Shown: positions 51,693-60,992 of the stretch, piece after piece
Layout: each line of letters opens with the position of its first letter
Position numbering within the stretch: the first letter of the stretch is position 1
Assembly (NCBI RefSeq): GCF_001548035.1
Contig: NZ_AP014723.1
Span: 1,612,001-1,676,000, forward strand
Direction: 5' to 3'
Source of the DNA: Sulfurospirillum sp. UCH001
GTDB lineage: Bacteria; Campylobacterota; Campylobacteria; Campylobacterales; Sulfurospirillaceae
DNA: 64,000 nucleotides
Translations under genes and position numbers: made by a program
The notes under the pieces: generated by a model
What the model was told of the DNA's origin: nothing
Databases searched by the model: none
Seen by the model: only the letters and a program-made list of their open reading frames with translations

Positions 51693-54270
51693 TCTCTGGC
51701 TCTCGCAGCAAAGCTTCTAAATCGGTGACACTTAAGGGTTTACTAAAATAAAACCCTTGAGCTTCATCGCATCCATTCTCTTTTAAAAAGTCCAATTGCT
51801 CTTTTGTTTCAACACCTTCTGCAATTGTCTTAAGCCCCAAACTTTTACCTAATGCAATAATCGTTTTAACAATTTCACGGTCTTCTGGATCAATGCTAAT
51901 ATCACGAATAAAGCTCTGATCAATTTTAAGTTTATAGACCTTAAAACGCTTCAAATAACTTAACGATGAATACCCTGTCCCAAAATCATCAATGCTAAGA
52001 CGTATCCCTTTTGCCGAAAGCTCATTCATTGTCTCGATCGCATGTACGGGGTTTTGCGCAGCAACACTTTCGGTAAGCTCGATCTCCAAATACCACGGTG
52101 GAAGTTTTACTTCATCAATAATGGTACTTACAAGCTTTGAGAGATGCGCATGGTGAAATTGCACGGCTGAGAGATTGACAGAGACACTCATCGCAGGAAA
52201 GCCCATATCTATCCACTGTTTCATACGTGATGCAGCGGTACGCATTACCCATTCACCAATAAGTAATATTTGTCCACTGTCTTCAGCGATAGGGATAAAC
52301 TCAACAGGCGATATCGCACCAAACTCTGGATGCTGCCATCTTATCAACGCCTCAACACCCACTATTTTTCCATCATGAAGTGAAATTTGAGGCTGGTAAT
52401 ATAAGCTCAACTCACATCTAGTCTGTGCATAACGAAGGGCATTTTCAAGGCTTAAAATGCGAGCAGACCTACTTTGAATTTCTGAAGTAAAGAAGCGATA
52501 ATTGTTTCTACCATTTTGTTTTGCCAAATACATCGCAGCATCCGCACATTTAAAGAGTGTATCGCAATCTTTACCATCGCTCGGATACAGTGCTATACCA
52601 ACAGATGCCGTAATAATGAGTTCATTCTCTTCTAATTTTATCGGTTGCTCAATCACTTGAAGAATTCTTTTTGCCATATGTGCGGCATCATCAACACTGA
52701 CACCCGGTAGAATAACCACAAACTCATCACCACCTTGGCGTGAGAGTGTATCTACTTGGCGTAAGAGTGTCTTTAAACGCTTTGCGACTTTAACGAGTAA
52801 TTTATCTCCTACGGCATGACCTAGTGTGTCGTTGATGTTTTTAAAATGATCAAAATCGATAAAAAGAACGGCTAATTGTTCATTTTGTCTCTCTACAATA
52901 CTAAGATCATGTTCCACACGAAGGCGTAATTGCAATTTATTTGGGAGTGCAGTGAGGGGGTCAAAATACTCTAATTTTTGGATTTTTTCTTCATTTTCCC
53001 TGCGTACCGTAATGTCACGAGAAATACCAAGCACACCTATCAGTTCGCCATTTTGATCATACATAGGCGTTTTAATTGTCTCAAACAAACCATTGTAACC
53101 ATCTTCTTTAAAACTAAGCTCTTCTTCATTACGTACAGGCTCTTTTGCATCCATCGCGATAATATCATGCGTTCTAAAAAAATCTGCCAACCGATACTCA
53201 ACAAAATCATAATCACTTTTACCCACGATATCTTTCTCTTTAGCACCAAATAGACGCTCAAAAGCACGATTGCAAAAAAGATAAATACCATTAGGATCTT
53301 TGAGCCATATCAGATCGGGGATCGCATCTAAAAGTACGTCTAATTGACGCTCTAACATGTTTTTTTCATCTGTCGTTTGAATGACTTTTGATTCAAGAGC
53401 AACTTTCGCGATCTTAAGGTCCATCAGTAACTTCGCTAAATACGCTAGCATCAATGCAAACACTAAAGCAATTAACTCTCGCAGCATAAAGACCATAGGG
53501 CTACCCCACCCTTTTGTAGGGGCTACGGTAATTGTCCATGAACCGTTTGGAACATCAAATGTGTACTCGATAGGATTGATTAAATGAGGCTTGGAAGATT
53601 GAAATATAATCTGTTTATCTTTACTATCAGGATGCATTCGCCATACGATGTACGAGAGTCCATCGTGTTCAAGTTGCGAAATTTTTGCTTCATCTAAAAT
53701 CTCTGAAATACGAATAACCGCTAAAGCAAATCCCCAAAAGGTCTCTTTATTGGCACTATTCTCATAAATAGGCAAACGCCCCACTAAGCCAATGCCACCT
53801 TGTACCAAGTCCAAAGGGCCTGCTAAAGTAAGTTTTCGACTCTCTTTGGCTAAAAAAGACTCTTTATTTTGCGTTTTTGCTTCAAAGAGATTAAGTCCTA
53901 ATGCTTTTTCATTTCCATGCAATGGTGCAACTTGCTGAATGATACCCCTAGGAGCAATTGCAAATTCAATAACACCAGGATAGGAAGGCAAAATTTCTCG
54001 CGCGATTTCTTCAAAATTGCGAATAAATGCACCGTCATTCTGAGTCAATAATGCTTGAAGTGTATAGGTCGATGAAAGCGCTCGATCGATGTTAAATTTG
54101 ATATCGTAACTGTAATTTGCTGCGGTATTATAAACTTGTGCACGTTCTTTTTCAAATTCAAGTGTATGCAAATTAAAGATAACAAAAGAGAGCAAAGAAA
54201 AAGAGAGAGCAAAGACAGTTACTAAAATCGTTTTAGGATCGCGTAATTGAAATATTATAAAACGTTTCAT
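51658..54270 (-). CDS. CHASE-PAS-GGDEF-EAL c-di-GMP regulator
   Basis: An 870-residue membrane protein. An N-terminal helix (about residues 15-35) is followed by a periplasmic CHASE domain (LPSYPGVIEFAIAPRG, LTLAGPLDLVQGGIGLVGRLPI in parts) and a second helix near 260-285. A PAS domain then begins near LDAIPDLIWLKDPNG. The GGDEF domain has an intact catalytic RQGGDEFVVILPG, and the EAL domain has intact VEALIRWQHPE, VSVNLSAVQF and IDDFGTGYSSLSYLK. Both synthesis and breakdown of c-di-GMP are therefore possible. The gene stop lies inside the convergent ppnP gene. Confidence 0.94.
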   Translation of the reverse strand: MKRFIIFQLRDPKTILVTVFALSFSLLSFVIFNLHTLEFEKERAQVYNTAANYSYDIKFNIDRALSSTYTLQALLTQNDGAFIRNFEEIAREILPSYPGVIEFAIAPRGIIQQVAPLHGNEKALGLNLFEAKTQNKESFLAKESRKLTLAGPLDLVQGGIGLVGRLPIYENSANKETFWGFALAVIRISEILDEAKISQLEHDGLSYIVWRMHPDSKDKQIIFQSSKPHLINPIEYTFDVPNGSWTITVAPTKGWGSPMVFMLRELIALVFALMLAYLAKLLMDLKIAKVALESKVIQTTDEKNMLERQLDVLLDAIPDLIWLKDPNGIYLFCNRAFERLFGAKEKDIVGKSDYDFVEYRLADFFRTHDIIAMDAKEPVRNEEELSFKEDGYNGLFETIKTPMYDQNGELIGVLGISRDITVRRENEEKIQKLEYFDPLTALPNKLQLRLRVEHDLSIVERQNEQLAVLFIDFDHFKNINDTLGHAVGDKLLVKVAKRLKTLLRQVDTLSRQGGDEFVVILPGVSVDDAAHMAKRILQVIEQPIKLEENELIITASVGIALYPSDGKDCDTLFKCADAAMYLAKQNGRNNYRFFTSEIQSRSARILSLENALRYAQTRCELSLYYQPQISLHDGKIVGVEALIRWQHPEFGAISPVEFIPIAEDSGQILLIGEWVMRTAASRMKQWIDMGFPAMSVSVNLSAVQFHHAHLSKLVSTIIDEVKLPPWYLEIELTESVAAQNPVHAIETMNELSAKGIRLSIDDFGTGYSSLSYLKRFKVYKLKIDQSFIRDISIDPEDREIVKTIIALGKSLGLKTIAEGVETKEQLDFLKENGCDEAQGFYFSKPLSVTDLEALLREPEIISQKNNSNLQ

Positions 54271-54303
54271 ACACTCTCCTCTTCTTAAGTTACACTTATT
54301 GTA

Positions 54304-55449
54304 TCAAAAAATGAATCCCTTTACCAAACGCATGGCAGAAGCGAATGCCCATTGAAAATTAAAACCACCAAGTTCACCTGTCACATCAAGCACTTCACCA
54401 ATAAAATAGAGATCTTTACACTTTTTACTCTCAAAAGTTGCCCCATCAATTTCATCGGTGCAGACGCCACCTTTTGTAACTTCCGCTTTGGTATAACCAA
54501 AATTTCCTGCTGGTGCAAAGGTATACGCTTTAAGACTCGAAAGAAGCTCACGCTCATGAGGGCTCAGTTTTGAAAGTACTTTATCTTCCATTCCTACAGC
54601 ATCCAAAAACGCCTTAATCAAGCGTCTAGGAAGCCCAAGTGCCGTAATAATCTGCTTTTTACTTTGTTGTTTAAAAAGAGTATCCATACTGTGAATATGT
54701 GGCAGAAAATCGATGGTAAGATTTCCTTTTTTCCAATACAACGATGCACTCAGTACAGAAGGCCCACTAATGCCCTTATGTGCGAACAACAGGTTTTCAG
54801 TAAAGCTTTTACCTTCCACATAAATCGTAACAGGCAAAGCAATACCACTTAGCTCTTTCATCCAAAATTGTTCTTTTTGAAGGGTTAGTCCAACAAGTGC
54901 AGGAGAGGGAGTGATGATAGTATGCCCAAACTGTTCAGCAATTTTATAGCCTATATCGCTTGCACCAATGCTCGCATAGCTTAATCCTCCACTTGCAACA
55001 ACCACTTTTTTTGCATGAATCTCGCTCTTGTCTGTATAAATGACAAAGTGGTCTTTTTTTTCGATACGATTGACTTTCGTAGAGAGATAAAAAGTACAAA
55101 AAGAGGTGAGTCTTCCAAAAATAGAGATCAGCTCTTTTGCACTATTGGCACAAAACATTTGCCCATGTGCGCGTTCTTCAAGGTTTAGTCGGTGTTTTTT
55201 AACAAATGAGAGCGTGGAGCTAGCATCAAAAGCTTGAAGTACAGGCTTAATGAAAGCCTCATCTCCCAAATAATTCTGCTCTGTTGCAAAACGGTTGGTA
55301 AGGTTACATTTTCCACCACCCGATATAAGCAGTTTTGCTCCTATCTTAGGATTGGCATCGACAAGAGCGACATCATGCCCTTCAAGATGACTGGCTGCCA
55401 TCAAAGCGCTTGCACCCGCCCCAATAAATAAAATATCGTGAATTTTCAA
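54304..55449 (-). CDS. BaiN/HI0933-family flavoprotein
   Basis: A 381-residue NAD(P)/FAD-dependent oxidoreductase. The N-terminus holds the dinucleotide fold IGAGASALMAASHLEG and the ISGGGKCNLTN motif typical of the HI0933/YhiN group. The central KVVVASGGLSYASIGASDIGY and the C-terminal KAEVTKGGVCTDEIDG, LYFIGEVLDVTGELGGFNFQWAFASAM (in parts FIGEVLDVTGELGGFN) complete it. The family includes BaiN, which acts on bile acids, but most members have no proven substrate. It precedes the GGDEF-EAL gene by 33 bp on the same strand. Confidence 0.93.
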   Translation of the reverse strand: MKIHDILFIGAGASALMAASHLEGHDVALVDANPKIGAKLLISGGGKCNLTNRFATEQNYLGDEAFIKPVLQAFDASSTLSFVKKHRLNLEERAHGQMFCANSAKELISIFGRLTSFCTFYLSTKVNRIEKKDHFVIYTDKSEIHAKKVVVASGGLSYASIGASDIGYKIAEQFGHTIITPSPALVGLTLQKEQFWMKELSGIALPVTIYVEGKSFTENLLFAHKGISGPSVLSASLYWKKGNLTIDFLPHIHSMDTLFKQQSKKQIITALGLPRRLIKAFLDAVGMEDKVLSKLSPHERELLSSLKAYTFAPAGNFGYTKAEVTKGGVCTDEIDGATFESKKCKDLYFIGEVLDVTGELGGFNFQWAFASAMRLVKGFIF

Positions 55450-55467
55450 ACTAGTGTACTTCCACTT

Positions 55468-56169
55468 CTATTTTTCATTCACACATGTGTAATTCACGGT
55501 TGCATCCAAAAAAAGTGTTTCATCACGTAAGATAGGTGCTTCTGTAGGTGTTGCCTCCTCTTTGAGAGGAGCGTTTGCTCGTGAAAGCATACTTTTCATC
55601 ATCACAGGGTGGGGAGGCTCACTCCCTTCAAAAGCAACAGCACTTATATCACAACGCATTTTTGTCTCTTTTGAAAAAAACAGTGCTTGCTCGTTTGCCA
55701 TACGCAACAATGACGCACGCATAGCAAGACGTGCACTATTTTGGGCTTTCAAACTAACTGCCCATGTAAGAGCACTTTGATTGATGAGAACACTGGATGC
55801 TTTGATTTTATGGATCGCTTCTAAAAGGGCATTGTAATGGTCTATGGATTTAAAATCACACTCAAAAGAGAGTGTACCTCCATAACCATTAAAAATCTGC
55901 TTCTGATCTTTATAACTGTAGCGAGGAGAGAGGAAATAGCCACCGCCATGGCAAAATTCACCTTTTGGATCAAATTGTTTGACAGAAGCGACAATGGCAT
56001 TAAGGTGTTCTTTAATCACATCAGCGCTTTTATGTTCTTCTGTAAAACCAATTTGAGCACGCAAAACATCCGGTGTTAAGGCTTCAGAGACATGCTCGTT
56101 CGTTGTAATTGTCATCTGTGCGTTGAGTAGTAAAGGTACAAGAGTTAACAAAAATAGGATTGTTTTCAT
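55468..56169 (-). CDS. SIMPL (DUF541) domain periplasmic protein
   Basis: A 233-residue exported protein with signal peptide MKTILFLLTLVPLLLNAQM. The mature part is a SIMPL/DUF541 domain: MTITTNEHVSEALTPDVLRAQIGF, a central GGYFLSPRYSYKD, and an ANEQALFFSKETKMRCDISAV segment. Four cysteines are present. Family members such as YggE and BP26 are linked to oxidative stress resistance, but their mechanism is unsettled. It sits between trmL upstream and the BaiN-like gene downstream, with short gaps. Confidence 0.88.
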   Translation of the reverse strand: MKTILFLLTLVPLLLNAQMTITTNEHVSEALTPDVLRAQIGFTEEHKSADVIKEHLNAIVASVKQFDPKGEFCHGGGYFLSPRYSYKDQKQIFNGYGGTLSFECDFKSIDHYNALLEAIHKIKASSVLINQSALTWAVSLKAQNSARLAMRASLLRMANEQALFFSKETKMRCDISAVAFEGSEPPHPVMMKSMLSRANAPLKEEATPTEAPILRDETLFLDATVNYTCVNEK

Positions 56170-56182
56170 ACAAAGCTCCTTT

Positions 56183-56662
56183 TTAGGCTAAGGATGTCGC
56201 TTTAAACGTTTCAAAATTCTGACGAATTGCATCGTAAAGAATGATACCAGCAGAAGTGGCTTGATTGAGGCTTCTGCCATTTTTCCCCATAGGAATCGTA
56301 ATGGCATTTTCCCATTTCATTTGCATGAGTTCCATCGGAAGCCCCGTGGATTCACCACCCAAAAAGATGAAATCACCTGCTTTAAATTCCGCTTCAAAAT
56401 AAGGTTTAGTTGTTTTGGTTGTTGCAAAGAAAAAACGCTCTAATTTATCACCATGTGCTTTTAAAAATTCTTCTAAATTTTCCCATACCGTCACATCCAA
56501 TAAATGCCAATAATCAAGTCCTGCACGCTTTACGGTCTTATCACTAATCTCAAACATCGTTGGTTTGATGATGTGCAATTTACAATCGGCATTGACGCAC
56601 ATTCTTCCAATACTTCCCGTGTTTTGTGGAATTTGTGGATGAACTAAAACGATATTAAACAT
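56183..56662 (-). CDS. trmL: tRNA (cytidine/uridine-34-2'-O)-methyltransferase TrmL
   Basis: A 159-residue SPOUT-class enzyme that methylates the 2'-hydroxyl of the wobble base in leucine tRNAs. The trefoil-knot motifs are all visible: NIVLVHPQIPQNTGSIGRMC (motif 1 in PQNTGSIGR), FIFLGGESTGLP (motif 2) and IPMGKNGRSLNQATSAGI (motif 3). The length matches E. coli TrmL (about 157). It heads the trmL-SIMPL-BaiN gene run. A GC-richer structured segment separates it from purU downstream of 56703. Confidence 0.95.
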   Translation of the reverse strand: MFNIVLVHPQIPQNTGSIGRMCVNADCKLHIIKPTMFEISDKTVKRAGLDYWHLLDVTVWENLEEFLKAHGDKLERFFFATTKTTKPYFEAEFKAGDFIFLGGESTGLPMELMQMKWENAITIPMGKNGRSLNQATSAGIILYDAIRQNFETFKATSLA

Positions 56663-56702
56663 AAAAAATCTCTCCTAAAAAAACTGTTGGCTTTTTATTT
56701 CT

Positions 56703-56767
56703 GCCTCGCAAGAGGCTAGCTTTAGTGCCCCAGTAGCTAACGTAGTGTGTTGGGCTTTGCCCAACAC
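56703..56767. repeat. Cluster of hairpins between purU and trmL
   Basis: GCCTC-GCAA-GAGGC (56703-56716) is a stem with a GNRA loop. GTGTTGGGC (56747-56755) pairs with GCCCAACAC (56759-56767) round TTT. TAGC and GCTA between them can also pair. The second hairpin begins 12 nt after the purU stop on the minus strand and may be its terminator, but no T tract follows. The stretch is richer in G and C than its surroundings and resembles a short repeat element. Confidence 0.5.
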
Positions 56768-56778
56768 TCGTGTCTAAA

Positions 56779-57621
56779 TCAAAATATAATTGTCTTATTA
56801 TCGTGAACAAAAATACGCTCTTCAAATACTAAATCAAGAGCATTTGAAAGTACATTCTTTTCAACATTTCGTCCTGCACGTTGCATGTCTTTCCATGTCA
56901 TTTCGTGATTGACATGAATAACATCTTGTGCGATGATTGGACCTTCATCAAGATTATTGTTCACAAAGTGTGCTGTAGCACCGATGATTTTAACACCTCT
57001 TGCAAAGGCTTGTTTGTAAGGATTCGCTCCAATAAATGCAGGAAGGAATGAGTGGTGAATGTTAATCATACGCTCTTCATAATGGCTCACAAATTCACTC
57101 GATAAAATACGCATGTATTTCGCTAAAACAATGTAATCAACACTGTAGCTTGCTAAAACTTCTAAGACTTTTGCTTCATGTTCTGCTCGGTTAAGTCCTT
57201 CATGGCTTACGCAATGATAAGGGATATTAAATTTTTCACTTAAACTTCTTAAATCTTCATAGTTAGAAACAATAGCGAGGATGTTCGCATTGAGGTCATC
57301 GCTATCATGTTTGAGTAAAATATCACCCAAACAATGTGTCTCTTTTGTACCCATTAAAATGATATCTTTTTTACGCTCTTCCGCAACATAAATATCAGAA
57401 CGTGCAGGGAGCATCGCTTGAAGTGTGCCTTTAAATGCGCCCATATCAACCTCACCGCTCAATTCCGCACGCATAAAAAATTTGCCATTTTCTCTATCAA
57501 CGAACTCATCGTTTTTGATAATATTGAGCTGATATTTAAATACCACATCTGCAATACGGTAAATTAAGCCTTTTTCATCAGGACAATCAATCTTTAAAAT
57601 ATAATTTTTTGTAACTTCCAT
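56779..57621 (-). CDS. purU: Formyltetrahydrofolate deformylase
   Basis: A 280-residue enzyme that hydrolyses 10-formyl-THF to THF and formate. An N-terminal ACT domain (YILKIDCPDEKGLIYRIADVVFKYQ, in part CPDEKGLIYRIADVV) precedes the formyltransferase domain. That domain has SNYEDLRSLSEKF, VLAKYMRILS, the catalytic Asn and His in NIHHSFLPAFIGANPYKQA, and DEGPIIAQDV with the catalytic Asp. It lies 3 bp after cca. The order CiaD-like, cca, purU is the one I recall for C. jejuni Cj0788-Cj0790. Confidence 0.95.
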   Translation of the reverse strand: MEVTKNYILKIDCPDEKGLIYRIADVVFKYQLNIIKNDEFVDRENGKFFMRAELSGEVDMGAFKGTLQAMLPARSDIYVAEERKKDIILMGTKETHCLGDILLKHDSDDLNANILAIVSNYEDLRSLSEKFNIPYHCVSHEGLNRAEHEAKVLEVLASYSVDYIVLAKYMRILSSEFVSHYEERMINIHHSFLPAFIGANPYKQAFARGVKIIGATAHFVNNNLDEGPIIAQDVIHVNHEMTWKDMQRAGRNVEKNVLSNALDLVFEERIFVHDNKTIIF

Positions 57622-57624
57622 CTT

Positions 57625-58749
57625 CTATGCCTCACACAGTTGTTTGATTTTTTCAATTCGTCTTCTTCGTAACTCTTCACCAATATCCCGTCCAACGAAA
57701 CCATCACGAATGACTTCTTGGACGTTTACACCGCCTGTAAATATTTCATCCCAAATCCCTAGCCTGAGCGCTTGTTGTTTAACCCCTTCTTTGTAATGCC
57801 CTAGCCAAAGTTTAATTGGCATCTCAAGACTTACCTGTAATAGCATTTCATCACTTATCGCTCCTTCAAAAAAAGGTTGATTTTTGAAAGTTTGCAAATA
57901 ATGGTTAGGGGCATCAAGCTTTTTTAACCACAACAATGGTTCTTGCTTGAGTTTATTGGCTACGATATAAACAAAATAGTAAGCCATCAATGGCTCTTCA
58001 AAATTTTGCTTAGAACGTATCAATTCACGCGCAATCTCAAAAAAATGCTTCTCCACGCACGCATCAAAACACTTCTCAAAAAGATCTAACGCATACATAT
58101 AAAATAACCCATAGTGCAGATAAGATGCCCGAAATAGCTTCTCAAATTCCCACAAGATACGAGGTTTACTCAAATCTTCCAAAGAGATACGTTGCATCAC
58201 TCTTAAGCTGTTTTGCTCTATCTTAAATCCAAGGCGCGCGCTAAACTGCATCGCTCGAAGTACTCTTAGGCTGTCTTCTTTAAAACTTTTTTCATCAATG
58301 ATAGCAAGCACCTTTTGCTCAATGGCCTCTTTACCGCCCCAAAAATCGAGCAGCTCACCATTGAAAATGTTTAGCATCATCGCATTGACACTAAAGTCAC
58401 GACGTCTGGATGCCTCTTTTTCATCCTGACATACCTGCACTTCAAAGGCTGCATGTCCAATGCCGCTTTTACGCTCAACGCGAGGCAATGAAAAATCGAT
58501 ATTTCCTAACTTATACACAAAAAAGCTTTTACCCACACCCACAGCTCCCACACGTTGCATCAACGCTTCAAATGCTTTGGGTTCTATGTCGTACACTTCA
58601 ATATCTAAATCGTGCAAAGCCTCGTTCAAACAGAGGTCTCGCACACTTCCCCCCACTAAATATGCTCGGTTGGTATAGGGTTTTAAAAAAGCGATTGCTT
58701 CATTGATCTGTCTATCAAAATGCGTGGGGAAAACGCAGTTTAGTTTCAT
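57625..58749 (-). CDS. cca: CCA tRNA nucleotidyltransferase/poly(A) polymerase family
   Basis: A 374-residue class II nucleotidyltransferase. The head domain has the AYLVGGSVRDLCL motif with catalytic carboxylates in HDLDIEVYD, then SRRRDFSVNAMMLN and the neck helix region EDSLRVLRAMQFSARLGFKIE. The tail domain is less conserved. It adds or repairs the CCA end of tRNA; a split A-adding or CC-adding role cannot be excluded without seeing the rest of the genome. Its ATG overlaps the stop of the upstream CiaD-like gene by ATGA. Confidence 0.9.
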   Translation of the reverse strand: MKLNCVFPTHFDRQINEAIAFLKPYTNRAYLVGGSVRDLCLNEALHDLDIEVYDIEPKAFEALMQRVGAVGVGKSFFVYKLGNIDFSLPRVERKSGIGHAAFEVQVCQDEKEASRRRDFSVNAMMLNIFNGELLDFWGGKEAIEQKVLAIIDEKSFKEDSLRVLRAMQFSARLGFKIEQNSLRVMQRISLEDLSKPRILWEFEKLFRASYLHYGLFYMYALDLFEKCFDACVEKHFFEIARELIRSKQNFEEPLMAYYFVYIVANKLKQEPLLWLKKLDAPNHYLQTFKNQPFFEGAISDEMLLQVSLEMPIKLWLGHYKEGVKQQALRLGIWDEIFTGGVNVQEVIRDGFVGRDIGEELRRRRIEKIKQLCEA

Positions 58750-59135
58750 TTTTTGGGACTATCCATTTGCTCCAACTGCTCATCAATAGTCGCCAAAAGG
58801 TATTCTAAAAAATTAAGCGTTAAATCGATTTTTGCTTCAATATTTTTGTTATTGGGTGATTGGAACCCTTCAAAAAGTACCAAAATACGTTCTCTAAGAT
58901 TGAGATAAAATTGTTTTTGACTCTCATGCGTTGACTCATCTTCTACTTCATGAGGCATAGCATACGCTTTGAAGGTGTTAATCTCTTCAGTGATCTCTAA
59001 AAGAGGTTCTGGTTCAAATGAAACGTTTTCAGGTTCACGTTTACGCGGTGGTTGTAGTGTTTGCTGTTGCTCTTCTTTTGGTGCTACCTCTTCAAGCTCT
59101 TTGAGCGTTGAGAGAATCATATCTTTTAATTCCAT
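58746..59135 (-). CDS. CiaD-like acidic helical protein
   Basis: A 129-residue acidic protein with a Gln/Pro-rich linker (QQQTLQPPRKREPE) and a C-terminal helical part, NIEAKIDLTLNFLEYLLATIDEQLEQ. ATG 59135 is preferred; a GTG at 59150 abuts the AAAGG site. It overlaps the upstream TPR-like gene by 10 bp and cca by 4 bp. The order with cca and purU is that of C. jejuni ciaD-cca-purU as I recall, so it is probably the CiaD-like family. In C. jejuni CiaD is a flagellum-exported invasion effector, but its role in this probably free-living organism is unknown. Assignment rests on synteny. Confidence 0.6.
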   Translation of the reverse strand: MELKDMILSTLKELEEVAPKEEQQQTLQPPRKREPENVSFEPEPLLEITEEINTFKAYAMPHEVEDESTHESQKQFYLNLRERILVLFEGFQSPNNKNIEAKIDLTLNFLEYLLATIDEQLEQMDSPKK

Positions 59136-59374
59136 AGCTTTACCAACCACCTTTCAAATTCTAAAAATTCCACTTCTGAGTTCATATTTAAAAAAAACTT
59201 CTTCATCTCTTCATCTACACCCAAATACTTTTTACGAATACCTGATAAACGCTTAATAGCAATCTTTGCCTCTTTGTTATCAGGATTTTCGCGTAAAAGT
59301 TCTTTGTAAATCTCCAAAGCCTCATTTTTGAGACCTTGAAGTTCATAGATTGAAGCGAGTGTTAGGGTTTTCAT
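59126..59374 (-). CDS. Small TPR-like protein
   Basis: An 82-residue protein. Residues 3-34 look like one tetratricopeptide repeat ([28 protein letters not shown]), followed by a basic linker ([12 protein letters not shown]) and a C-terminal helix with Trp residues ([10 protein letters not shown]). ATG 59374 overlaps the leuB stop by ATGA, and its own stop overlaps the CiaD-like start by 10 bp, so it is translated as part of the leuD-leuB-TPR-CiaD-cca-purU chain. It may bind the CiaD-like protein; no direct evidence. Confidence 0.75.
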   Translation of the reverse strand: MKTLTLASIYELQGLKNEALEIYKELLRENPDNKEAKIAIKRLSGIRKKYLGVDEEMKKFFLNMNSEVEFLEFERWLVKLWN

Positions 59375-60444
59375 ATGCGAGCTACGTAATCCGCGATAAT
59401 AGAGCCCATTTGTGTTGTAGAACACACCTCTTTTGCTCCAAAATTTGCTAAATCTTTTGTACGATAACCATCTTTAAGTACTTGTTTAATTGCATTTTCA
59501 ATACGATCAGCTGCTTTACTCTCGCCTAAGGCAAAACGAAGCATCATAGAAGCACTTAAAACAGTCGCCAATGGATTGGCAATGCCCTGTCCTGCGATAT
59601 CTGGAGCGGAACCATGAATAGGCTCAAAAAGACCAACTTTTCCACCAATAGAAGCAGATGGTAGCAAGCCAATAGAACCACTGATCATACTTGCTTCATC
59701 ACTTAAAATGTCACCAAAAATGTTACCAGTTAAAATAACGTCAAATTGGCGAGGATTACGTACAAGTTGCATTGCGGCATTATCCACATACATATGTGAT
59801 AATTTTACTTCAGGATACTCTTTTGCAATTTCGTTGACTGTGTCTCTCCACAGTTGACTGACTTCAAGAACATTTGCTTTATCGACAGAACAAACTTCTT
59901 TACGTCGTTTCATCGCAGATTCAAATGCTACACGAGCAATGCGCTCAATTTCAGGCTTAGTATACACCATAGTATTGTAACCTTTGAAACCGTCATTTCC
60001 ACGAGGCTCTCCAAAGTAGATACCTCCTGTTAACTCACGAACCACAAAAAGATCAACACCTTTAAGGACTTCAGGCTTAAGCGTACTTGCATCTAAAAGC
60101 TCATCAAAAACAGCCGTTGGACGAAGATTTGCAAAAAGTCCTAAAGATTTACGAAGTTTTAGAAGTCCTGATTCTGGACGAAATTCACGTGGTAATGTAT
60201 CCCATTTTTCACCACCAATGGCACCAAAAAGAACAGCATCACTCTTAAGACACCCTTCAATCGTCTCATCAGGCAGTGGAGTACCTTTAAAATCATACGC
60301 TACACCACCCATAAGGTAGTCTTCATAGCGAAGTTCAAAATCTTCTTTTGCACATACACTATCAAGTACTTTTATCGCTTCATCAATAATCTCAGGACCA
60401 ATACCATCGCCTCTAATAACCGCTATATTGTAGATTTTTTTCAT
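59371..60444 (-). CDS. leuB: 3-isopropylmalate dehydrogenase
   Basis: A 357-residue NAD-dependent enzyme for the third step of leucine synthesis. [29 protein letters not shown], the substrate-binding [10 protein letters not shown], catalytic Tyr in [14 protein letters not shown], metal-binding Asp residues in [11 protein letters not shown] and [17 protein letters not shown], and [18 protein letters not shown] are all intact. ATGA overlaps join it to leuD before and the TPR gene after. leuA and leuC are not in the window, so the pathway genes are split or lie beyond this operon. Confidence 0.97.
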   Translation of the reverse strand: MKKIYNIAVIRGDGIGPEIIDEAIKVLDSVCAKEDFELRYEDYLMGGVAYDFKGTPLPDETIEGCLKSDAVLFGAIGGEKWDTLPREFRPESGLLKLRKSLGLFANLRPTAVFDELLDASTLKPEVLKGVDLFVVRELTGGIYFGEPRGNDGFKGYNTMVYTKPEIERIARVAFESAMKRRKEVCSVDKANVLEVSQLWRDTVNEIAKEYPEVKLSHMYVDNAAMQLVRNPRQFDVILTGNIFGDILSDEASMISGSIGLLPSASIGGKVGLFEPIHGSAPDIAGQGIANPLATVLSASMMLRFALGESKAADRIENAIKQVLKDGYRTKDLANFGAKEVCSTTQMGSIIADYVARI

Positions 60445-60929
60445 TTCTTCATCTCTTTTTGTGCATAATTCATAAGTCCACCAGCTGCAAGAAGTTCTTG
60501 CATGAAAGGAGGAATTGGGCTAAATTTATAGGTTTTTGCACCATTGTTAACTTCGCCACTCTCCATAGAAATAGCAATAGTATCGCCTTCATTGATAGCA
60601 TCTGTTTCAGCAAGTTCAAAAATAGGAAGTCCCGTGTTAAACGCATTTCTATAAAAAATACGTGCAAAACTTTTGGCAACAACAGCACTAACACCCGCAG
60701 CTTTCAGTGCGATTGGAGCGTGCTCACGACTACTGCCACAACCAAAGTTTTCACCTGCTACAATAATGTCGCCTGCTTTCACTTTTTTAACAAACTCAGG
60801 GTCTGCATCTTCCATCACGTGCTTTGCTAGCTCTTTAGGATCGGAGGTGTTCAAATAACGTGCTGCGATGATAAGATCGGTGTCGATGTTATCGCCAAAG
60901 CACCATACTTTTCCGCTAATCGTACTCAT
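60441..60929 (-). CDS. leuD: 3-isopropylmalate dehydratase small subunit
   Basis: A 162-residue swivelling domain subunit that completes the LeuC active site. It has [19 protein letters not shown] (in part [10 protein letters not shown]), the [17 protein letters not shown] loop and [15 protein letters not shown]. The length of about 163 residues is that of the archaeal/LeuD2 branch, shorter than the E. coli form (about 200). Its stop overlaps the leuB start by ATGA. The partner leuC is not visible here. Confidence 0.96.
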   Translation of the reverse strand: MSTISGKVWCFGDNIDTDLIIAARYLNTSDPKELAKHVMEDADPEFVKKVKAGDIIVAGENFGCGSSREHAPIALKAAGVSAVVAKSFARIFYRNAFNTGLPIFELAETDAINEGDTIAISMESGEVNNGAKTYKFSPIPPFMQELLAAGGLMNYAQKEMKK

Positions 60930-60992
60930 TGCTTATCCTTAGTAGGTCTCTTGATTTCTTAAAATTTTACCGAAACAGGGTTGTGAAAAAGT

